From NCBI GenBank assembly GCA_964247265.1, contig CAXTTS010000027.1, positions 1 through 22,857 on the forward strand: a stretch of DNA of 22,857 bases. The letters are read 5' to 3'. This document shows positions 16,160 to 22,857 of this stretch, one piece after another. Positions within the stretch are counted from its first letter, which is position 1, and each line of letters opens with the position of its first letter. The stretch is from Alterirhizorhabdus sp964247265 (lineage in GTDB: Bacteria; Pseudomonadota; Alphaproteobacteria; Sphingomonadales; Sphingomonadaceae). The notes under the pieces were generated by a model. The model had not been told where the DNA came from. It saw nothing but the letters and a program-made list of their open reading frames with translations, and made no database searches. The position numbers and the translations under genes were made by a program.

Positions 16160-17440
16160 GTGTTTGACGTAATCCATTGTCCGCTGCGGCTGCAGGCGGA
16201 TCCGGCGCGGGTCGTGGTCCGCCCGTTTCATATCCCGATCGAGGCCAACCCGGCGACGGGCGGGCGAGGCCGCGTCCGCCGCATCGTCGATGCAGTGCTG
16301 GAGATGGACGCGGACGCCGCCCATGCCGAGCTGGAGCTTGTGCTGCGCGATTTCGAGGCGCGGCATTGGCAGACGCGCGCCGTTTTCATGACCCGCTACG
16401 GCGCGATCGAGTCCGCGCTGTCGCTGGATGCCAGCCAGATCAGCGAGGAGAAGAAGCAGCTGATCGGCGCCTTCTTCTGCCACGAATATAGCTATGCCGC
16501 CGCCGCGCTGATGAACCCCAGCATCGTGGCGGCGCCCGATCAGAGCGGCCTTTCGAACGGCGCGGTGCGGATCGCGATGTCGCTGCGCGCGGTGGGCGAG
16601 GGACACATCTCGTCGGTCGCCTTCCGCGAGGGCATTGTCGGCCCCGGCGCCAATTTCGAGCTGATGCCCGAACCGCCGTTCGCCACGGCGGCGGATACCG
16701 CGATCGAATTGCCAAAAGGCGCGGTAGAGGTGCACCGCCATCGCGACAGCTCACTGTCAGGTACGGTGCTGTTCCCGATGACCGCGGCGCAGAGCAAGGG
16801 ACTGGAGGATCTCCGCCTGGTCGAGTTCACTCATGACAATGGCACGACCGAGTGGATCGGCACCTACACCGCCTATAACGGCTCCCACATCCGTTCCGAG
16901 TTGATGCGCACGCGCGACTTCCGCAGCTTTGTCCTCGCGCCGATGAGCGGGCCGGCCGCGCGCAACAAGGGCATGGCGCTGTTTCCGCGCAAGATCGACG
17001 GCGACTATCTGATGATCGGCCGGCAGGATGGCGAGAACGTCTTCCTGATCCGCTCCAAGGAGATCGACAATTGGGGCGAAGGCGAGATGCTGCTTGCCCC
17101 GGTCTATCCGTGGGAACAGGTCCAGATGGGCAATTGCGGCTCGCCGATCGAGCTGGACGAAGGCTGGCTGGTGCTGACCCACGGCGTCGGCGCGATGCGC
17201 AAATATTCGATCGGCGCCGCCCTGCTGGACAAGAAGGATCCGTCGAAGGTGCTCGGCCGCACGAGCCAGCCCCTGCTCTCGGCGGCGAACGAGGATCGTG
17301 AGGGCTATGTGCCCAACGTCGTCTATACCTGCGGCGCGCTGAAGCATGGCGACATGCTGTTCATCCCCTATGGCGTGGCGGACAGTTCCGTCGCGTTCGG
17401 CTTCATCAAGATAGCCGAGCTGATCGCGGAGATGCGCTAG
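16160..17440 (+). CDS. Glycoside hydrolase family 130 protein (beta-mannoside phosphorylase or mannosidase)
   Basis: GTG 16160 is supported by AAGGGGTGGGG immediately upstream. The 426-residue cytoplasmic protein (no signal peptide) has an N-terminal segment of about 100 residues (PFHIPIEANP, RHWQTRAVFMTRYGAIE) followed by a five-bladed beta-propeller of GH130 type, with typical blade sequences (SLRAVGEGHISSVAFREG, TYTAYNG, NKGMALFPRKIDGDYLMIGRQD, GNCGSPIELDEGWLVLTHGVG, YVPNVVYTCGA, LFIPYGVADS). GH130 enzymes phosphorolyse or hydrolyse beta-mannosides such as mannosyl-glucose or beta-1,2-mannan; which of these applies cannot be read from sequence alone. The EDPR-type motif usual in the phosphorylases is not seen; GHISS stands in the comparable place, pointing to a separate subgroup. 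It shares an operon with the upstream glycosyltransferase and ends 28 bases from the convergent M28 gene. Confidence 0.87.
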   Translation: MFDVIHCPLRLQADPARVVVRPFHIPIEANPATGGRGRVRRIVDAVLEMDADAAHAELELVLRDFEARHWQTRAVFMTRYGAIESALSLDASQISEEKKQLIGAFFCHEYSYAAAALMNPSIVAAPDQSGLSNGAVRIAMSLRAVGEGHISSVAFREGIVGPGANFELMPEPPFATAADTAIELPKGAVEVHRHRDSSLSGTVLFPMTAAQSKGLEDLRLVEFTHDNGTTEWIGTYTAYNGSHIRSELMRTRDFRSFVLAPMSGPAARNKGMALFPRKIDGDYLMIGRQDGENVFLIRSKEIDNWGEGEMLLAPVYPWEQVQMGNCGSPIELDEGWLVLTHGVGAMRKYSIGAALLDKKDPSKVLGRTSQPLLSAANEDREGYVPNVVYTCGALKHGDMLFIPYGVADSSVAFGFIKIAELIAEMR

Positions 17441-17468
17441 ACCGACAGCCGGGCCGCCTGCTTCCCGA

Positions 17469-18827
17469 TCATTGCTCCGGGGTCTTCGGCGGCGGCGCGG
17501 TCAGTTCCTCGGGGCTGTTGGCGACGAGCGACAGCAGGGTCGCCCATGCGGCCACGTTCTGGTCCATCTGTGCGCGGTCGATCTTGTCCAGCGTATCGTC
17601 CGGCGTGTGGTGCAGATCGAAGTAGCGCGTGCCGTCCTGCCGCAGGCTGATCGAAGGCACGCTGTTGGCGTAGATGATCGGCTCCACGTCGGTGCCGGCA
17701 TGGCCGTCATTATTGCCCCGCGCGATGCCGAGCGGGGTGAGCGCCGAGGCGATCGCCTTCACCAGCGGCGTGTCGCCGTTGCCGACCCGCGTGTCGAAGC
17801 GCCACACCCGGTCCGCGCCGAAATCCGATTCGGCCGCCATCACATGCTTTTCCGCCTTGTGGCGGTCGCGATAGGCATCGCCGCCGAAGCCGCCGACCTC
17901 CTCCGCGCCGAACCATACCACCCTGATCGTCCGCAACGGCCGGCCGCGCGCCATCACCGCCTTGGCGGCTGCCGTCGTGATGGCAACGCCCGCGCCGTCG
18001 TCGATCGCGCCGGTGCCCAGATCCCAGCTGTCCAGATGCCCGCCCACCAGCACGATCCCCGCCTTGGGGTCGCGACCCGGCACCTCGGCGATCACGTTGC
18101 CGGACTGGCGGATGCCGCTGTCGTGCGGCGTCAGCACCAGCCGCATCGTCACCGGCCTGCCGCGCGAGAGTATGCGCTCCAACTGCTCGGCGTCGGGCAC
18201 GGAAAGCGCCGCGGCGGGGATCGGCGTCACGCCCTTGTCCCAGCTCTGCACGCCGGTGTGCGGCATCCGCGTGTCGCCGGTGCCGACCGAGCGGATCACG
18301 ATCGCCGCCGCGCCCTTGCGCGCCGCGATCGACGGCCCCTTGCGCCGCACGTCGCCGAACGGACCGTAGCTCGATCCGTCCTGCGTGCGGCCCATCCGGT
18401 GCCACACGAACACGATCCTGCCACGCACTCTCGCGTCCGGCGCCGCCATCAACGCCTCAAGCCCGTCGAAGCCGACGACCTCGGCCGAAAGCCCCGTCGC
18501 CGGCGTGGCGGCGCTGTTGCCCAGCGCCGTCAGCAGCAGCTTTTGCGGAAAGGGGGACAGGATCTCCGCCGTTTCCACCCCGCGCTCCCACACGCGCATG
18601 TCGTAGGGCTCGATCCGCACATTGGCGAAACCCAGCCCCTTCAGCGTCTTCACCGCCCACGTTCGCGCGCGCGCCTCCGCCTCGGTGCCGGCGAGCCGCT
18701 GGCCCACCTCCGTGGTCAGCCCCTCGACGATGTCCCACGCAACGTCGCCAGGGGGCGGCGGAGGTGCCGCGCCAATCGGTGTGGCGAGGAGCAGGAGGGC
18801 GGGCATGGCGCAAGCGAGTGTCTTCAT
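17469..18827 (-). CDS. Secreted M28-family zinc peptidase (aminopeptidase-like, with inserted PA domain)
   Basis: The 452-residue product starts at ATG 18827 with AGGG upstream and has a signal peptide (LACAMPALLLLATPIGA-APP). A propeptide-like helical part (residues 28-75) is followed by a PA-type insert (about 115-235) and the M28 catalytic core (about 240-435). The complete di-zinc set is visible: His264 (GGHLDSWD), Asp276/277 (GAIDDGAG), the Glu309-Glu310 pair (FGAEEVGG), Asp335 (AESDFGA) and a C-terminal His406/407 (DLHHTPDDTLDKI). It should therefore be an active exported aminopeptidase or carboxypeptidase Q-like enzyme releasing amino acids from peptides in the periplasm or outside. 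It stands alone: convergent with the GH130 gene and divergent from ettA. Confidence 0.93.
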   Translation of the reverse strand: MKTLACAMPALLLLATPIGAAPPPPPGDVAWDIVEGLTTEVGQRLAGTEAEARARTWAVKTLKGLGFANVRIEPYDMRVWERGVETAEILSPFPQKLLLTALGNSAATPATGLSAEVVGFDGLEALMAAPDARVRGRIVFVWHRMGRTQDGSSYGPFGDVRRKGPSIAARKGAAAIVIRSVGTGDTRMPHTGVQSWDKGVTPIPAAALSVPDAEQLERILSRGRPVTMRLVLTPHDSGIRQSGNVIAEVPGRDPKAGIVLVGGHLDSWDLGTGAIDDGAGVAITTAAAKAVMARGRPLRTIRVVWFGAEEVGGFGGDAYRDRHKAEKHVMAAESDFGADRVWRFDTRVGNGDTPLVKAIASALTPLGIARGNNDGHAGTDVEPIIYANSVPSISLRQDGTRYFDLHHTPDDTLDKIDRAQMDQNVAAWATLLSLVANSPEELTAPPPKTPEQ

Positions 18828-18879
18828 GGCGCTACCCTAGCCAAATCTCGTCGCATCGCCATATCGGCGTGGCGCTTAT

Positions 18880-18908
18880 TTGCCTGCCGCCGCACATTCG
18901 GCTACGGG
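18880..18908 (+). promoter_or_regulatory. Candidate sigma-70-type promoter of ettA
   Basis: TTGCCTG (18880-18886) and GCTACGGG (18901-18908), 14 bases apart, partly match the alphaproteobacterial housekeeping pattern TTGaCgS - N10-14 - GCTANAWC. The pair lies about 45-75 bases before the ettA ATG in the 126-base divergent gap shared with the M28 gene. The -10 half is a weak match. Confidence 0.35.
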
Positions 18909-18953
18909 CGGGCCAAATTCACCAGCATATTCAGCTCGCGGAGATCACAGCCG

Positions 18954-20633
<1,680 letters not shown>

Positions 20634-20643
20634 CCCACGCGCG

Positions 20644-20670
20644 CGCCGTTCCGGCAGGACCGGAACGGCG
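20644..20670. terminator. Hairpin between convergent ettA and the small secreted-protein gene
   Basis: CGCCGTTCCGG (20644-20654) and CCGGAACGGCG (20660-20670) make a perfect 11-base stem with a 5-base loop. It starts 10 bases after the ettA stop and ends 10 bases before the stop of the opposing gene, so it can serve both transcripts. No T-tract follows on either side, as is common in GC-rich genomes. Confidence 0.7.
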
Positions 20671-20680
20671 TGTCGGCCGC

Positions 20681-21088
20681 TCAGTAGAAGTCGCGCGGCA
20701 GCGGTGTCGGCTTCTTGCAGGATTTGAGGATGCCGCGCTGACACTCGGCGGTCTGCTGGCGCCAAACGATCATCGCGCGGGCATAGGCATCCTGCTGGCG
20801 GTCGGAGCGGGCGATGTCCTGCCCCATCTCCGCCACCCGGGCCTTCGCGGCGTCGCGGTAGGCGGCACGATCAAGATCATATTGCGCCTGCTGGTCGGCG
20901 GTGATTGCCGCCTGCGTATCGAGATTGCCCTTCACCGCCGCATTGAGCGCATCCGTCACCGGCTGCTCGCGCAGGTTCGCCGCCTGGTTTGCAGGGCTGG
21001 GCGGCGTGGTCTGCTGCTGCGCCAGCGCCGGAACTCCGGCAGCGGCCAATGATAGGATCAGGGCAAGTCGAAGCGTCGCAGTGAACAT
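20681..21088 (-). CDS. Small secreted protein, function unknown
   Basis: ATG 21088 has AGGAG 7 bases upstream. The 135-residue product carries a signal peptide (LRLALILSLAAAGVPALA-QQQ). The mature part is Gln/Ala-rich and mainly helical (QAQYDLDRAAYRDAAKARVAEM) and ends with two Cys eight residues apart (AECQRGILKSC) that may form a disulfide, then a Pro-rich tail. Length and style match small periplasmic hypotheticals seen across sphingomonads; I recognise no domain and propose no function. It is convergent with ettA, and the next gene upstream on the same strand stops 63 bases before its start. Confidence 0.85.
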   Translation of the reverse strand: MFTATLRLALILSLAAAGVPALAQQQTTPPSPANQAANLREQPVTDALNAAVKGNLDTQAAITADQQAQYDLDRAAYRDAAKARVAEMGQDIARSDRQQDAYARAMIVWRQQTAECQRGILKSCKKPTPLPRDFY

Positions 21089-21151
21089 GATCGGGCTCCT
21101 CGTTCCGGCCTGATAACGATGCGCCTTGTCTGCTGTTCCCGCCGAGCCGGC

Positions 21152-21502
21152 TCAGCGCATCCCCAGATTGGCCAGCAGCGGCGCCCAGGCCGGCGGCAAT
21201 GCGGCCGCGCCGCCAATGATCCACAGCGCCCACACCGCGATCGACAGCAGGTCGGTCAGCCGCGCGACGGTGCGGGGTTCGCGCGGGCCGATGCCCACGC
21301 GCGCCCAGCCGCGCAGCAGCAGCCGCAACGCCGGCGGCACCAGGCTGAACGCGGTCAGCGCCCCACCGGCGATCATCGCGCCCAGCAGCATGGCCCCGGC
21401 ATCGCTCGCCGCCGCCATCGCCCCGCTGATGAGCCAGGCCGACAGCGCGATGGCGATCCCGATCAGGGCAAGCAGCAGGAAGTTGCGCGTGCTCGTCAGC
21501 AT
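21152..21502 (-). CDS. Small integral membrane protein
   Basis: The 116-residue product has three hydrophobic segments, at about residues 8-27, 36-56 and 88-108, with a basic stretch between the second and third (RLLLRGWARVGIGPREPR). The ATG at 21502 follows the carbonic anhydrase stop by only 8 bases, indicating one transcript and probable translational coupling; its own ribosome site is weak. The frame extends upstream to 21838 but that part overlaps the carbonic anhydrase coding sequence. No family is recognised. A role linked to bicarbonate or CO2 handling is conceivable only from its position. Confidence 0.75.
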   Translation of the reverse strand: MLTSTRNFLLLALIGIAIALSAWLISGAMAAASDAGAMLLGAMIAGGALTAFSLVPPALRLLLRGWARVGIGPREPRTVARLTDLLSIAVWALWIIGGAAALPPAWAPLLANLGMR

Positions 21503-21510
21503 CGGCCCGC

Positions 21511-22152
21511 TTATTCCCCTGCCGGCGCGAAGCGGCCCGTGGCTGGATCCATGACGTGCAACATCCCGTCGTCGATGGCGAACAGGGCACCATGCAGGCG
21601 CAGCGTGCCCGCCTCCTCCCGCGCACGGATGGCGGGGAATGTCCGCAGGTTGGCAAGGCTCACACGCACGGCGGCCTCCTCCATCGCGCGGGTCGCCGCC
21701 GGGCCCTCGCTGCCATGCTCCGCGATAACCTCGTCGCGTGCGCCATCGAGCAGCGAGATCCAGTCGGCGATGAAGCCGCCCTCGCCGGGGCGGGTATCGC
21801 GAAACGCCTGCGTCAACGCCGCCTTCGCGCCGCCGCACGCGCCGTGGCCCATCACGACGATCTCCGGCACCTCCAGCTGGGTGACGGCGAATTCGAGCGC
21901 GGCCGACACGCCGTGATGCCCCCCCGTCAGGTCGAGCGGGGGCACCAGATTGGCCACGTTACGCACCACGAACATCTCGCCCGGCGACGTATCGAATATC
22001 TGCGAAGGATCGACGCGGCTGTCCGAACAGGCGATCACCATCACCTTCGGCTCCTGCCCCTCGGCCAGTTCGGCCCACCGCGCGCGCTGGCGGGACCAGT
22101 CGCCCCGGCGAAACCGGCCATAGCCCGCGATCATTTCGTGAAAGTCGATCAT
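21511..22152 (-). CDS. Beta-class carbonic anhydrase
   Basis: ATG 22152 is preceded by AGGAGG at 4 bases and gives 213 residues, normal for bacterial beta-carbonic anhydrases. The active-site set is complete: Cys42, Asp44 and Arg46 in ACSDSRVDP, and His103 and Cys106 in GHGACGG, where Cys42, His103 and Cys106 bind zinc and the Asp-Arg pair gates the fourth position. The enzyme interconverts CO2 and bicarbonate in the cytoplasm, supplying bicarbonate to carboxylases. The frame reaches back to 22698 but that region is antisense to lipA. It is first in an operon with the small membrane protein and divergent from lipA. Confidence 0.96.
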   Translation of the reverse strand: MIDFHEMIAGYGRFRRGDWSRQRARWAELAEGQEPKVMVIACSDSRVDPSQIFDTSPGEMFVVRNVANLVPPLDLTGGHHGVSAALEFAVTQLEVPEIVVMGHGACGGAKAALTQAFRDTRPGEGGFIADWISLLDGARDEVIAEHGSEGPAATRAMEEAAVRVSLANLRTFPAIRAREEAGTLRLHGALFAIDDGMLHVMDPATGRFAPAGE

Positions 22153-22206
22153 GCGCCCTCCTGTGATGCCGCTGTGATGCTGGTGCGTAGCGGGGGAAGC
22201 GAAGGG

Positions 22207-22236
22207 CTGGCAAGCGGGCGTCGTCATTGCTATTTC
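22207..22236 (+). promoter_or_regulatory. Candidate lipA promoter placed for a leaderless transcript
   Basis: CTGGCA (22207-22212) and GCTATTTC (22229-22236, hexamer TATTTC) are 18 bases apart and fit the alphaproteobacterial -35/-10 pattern moderately. The -10 element ends 7 bases before the lipA ATG at 22244, so transcription would start at or within a base or two of the start codon. Confidence 0.4.
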
Positions 22237-22243
22237 ATGAGGC

Positions 22244-22857
22244 ATGACAAACCCGCTCATCGACCGCGCGGCGCCGCGCACGCGCAAGCCGGACTGGATC
22301 CGCGTCAAGGCCCCGGCTGGTGCCGCCTTCGCCGAAACCCGGCAGCTGATGCGCCGCCTGAACCTCGCCACCGTCTGCGAGGAAGCGGCCTGCCCCAACA
22401 TCGGCGAGTGCTGGACCAAGAAACACGCCACCGTGATGATCCTGGGGGATACCTGCACGCGCGCCTGCGCCTTCTGCAACGTGAAGACCGGGATGCCCAA
22501 GGCGGTGGACCTGAAGGAACCGCAGCATGTCGCGGATGCCGCCGCCGAACTGGGCCTCGAACATATCGTCGTCACCTCGGTCGATCGCGACGATCTGCCC
22601 GATGGCGGCGCCAGCCAGTTCGTCCGCGTGATCGAGGCGCTGCGCCGCACGACGCCGACCACCACGATCGAGATCCTCACGCCCGATTTCCGCAACAAGG
22701 CGGATGCCGCGATCGAGTCGATCGTCGCCGCGCGGCCGGATGTCTATAATCACAATCTCGAGACAGTGCCGCGTCTCTATCCCACCATCCGCCCCGGCGC
22801 GCGCTACTACGCGTCGCTGCGCCTGCTGGAGCACGTCAAGCGGCTGGACCCCTCGAT
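22244..22857 (+). CDS. lipA: LipA, lipoyl synthase (3' end outside window)
   Basis: The first 204 codons of a radical-SAM lipoyl synthase are present. The auxiliary 4Fe-4S cluster ligands are Cys45, Cys50 and Cys56 (CEEAACPNIGEC) and the radical-SAM ligands are Cys71, Cys75 and Cys78 (CTRACAFC). Further family segments follow: KKHATVMILGDTCTR, HIVVTSVDRDDLPDGGA, TIEILTPDF and VYNHNLETVPRLYP. The enzyme inserts two sulfurs into protein-bound octanoyl groups to make the lipoyl cofactor of pyruvate and 2-oxoglutarate dehydrogenases. ATG 22244 is the first start after an in-frame stop (22238-22240). No well-spaced ribosome site exists (a GAGG lies 1 base before the ATG), consistent with leaderless translation. 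Confidence 0.97.
   Translation, partial: MTNPLIDRAAPRTRKPDWIRVKAPAGAAFAETRQLMRRLNLATVCEEAACPNIGECWTKKHATVMILGDTCTRACAFCNVKTGMPKAVDLKEPQHVADAAAELGLEHIVVTSVDRDDLPDGGASQFVRVIEALRRTTPTTTIEILTPDFRNKADAAIESIVAARPDVYNHNLETVPRLYPTIRPGARYYASLRLLEHVKRLDPS

Noticed and set aside
17472..18953. Plus-strand upstream extension of the ettA frame
   Set aside because: It is antisense to the M28 peptidase; EttA homology and length begin exactly at ATG 18954.
22153..22698. N-terminal extension of the carbonic anhydrase frame
   Set aside because: The extension runs antisense through lipA and its promoter; the ATG at 22152 has a strong AGGAGG site and gives a full-length enzyme.

Overview
The window is GC-rich (roughly two thirds G+C) alphaproteobacterial chromosome, most likely from a sphingomonad (Sphingomonas or a close relative). 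The basis is the codon usage, GTG/TTG starts beside good Shine-Dalgarno sites, and the character of the predicted proteins (TpsA of the sphingomonad type, M28 peptidase, EttA, LipA). This assignment is by recognition, not by database search. Both ends cut through genes: a giant exoprotein on the left (3' end missing) and lipA on the right (3' end missing). No tRNA, rRNA, CRISPR array, transposase or integrase was seen.

Region 1 (1-13099, all minus strand) is the distinctive part. Read in transcription order it encodes: a secreted TPR-like protein ending in a CHAT (caspase-like) peptidase domain (13099-10016); a membrane CHASE2 sensor fused to a class III adenylate cyclase (10006-7988); a small secreted protein of unknown function whose TTG start overlaps the cyclase gene by 14 bases (8001-7252); after a 291-base gap holding inverted repeats, a TpsB/FhaC-type outer-membrane transporter (6960-5131); and 66 bases later a TpsA-type filamentous haemagglutinin-like exoprotein of at least 1688 residues that runs off the left edge. 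This looks like a two-partner secretion system with its own periplasmic or secreted CHAT protease and a cAMP-producing sensor, and is the best candidate here for an undescribed functional unit.

Region 2 (13343-13588, minus) is a small Ala/Asn/Asp-rich lipoprotein closed by a hairpin, separating region 1 from the next block. Region 3 (13847-17440, plus) is a two-gene carbohydrate operon: a GT4-type glycosyltransferase fused to a C-terminal helical (toroid-like) domain, then a GH130-family mannoside phosphorylase/hydrolase.

Region 4 (17469-22857) is mostly conserved or housekeeping genes: a secreted M28 zinc aminopeptidase-like protein (minus), the ABC-F translation factor EttA (plus), a hairpin between convergent genes, a small secreted hypothetical (minus), a small membrane protein and a beta-carbonic anhydrase forming one minus-strand operon, and divergently lipA (lipoyl synthase, plus), which may be translated from a leaderless mRNA.

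There is no gene-free stretch longer than 300 bases. The three largest gaps (6961-7251, 13100-13342, 13589-13846) are described as features.
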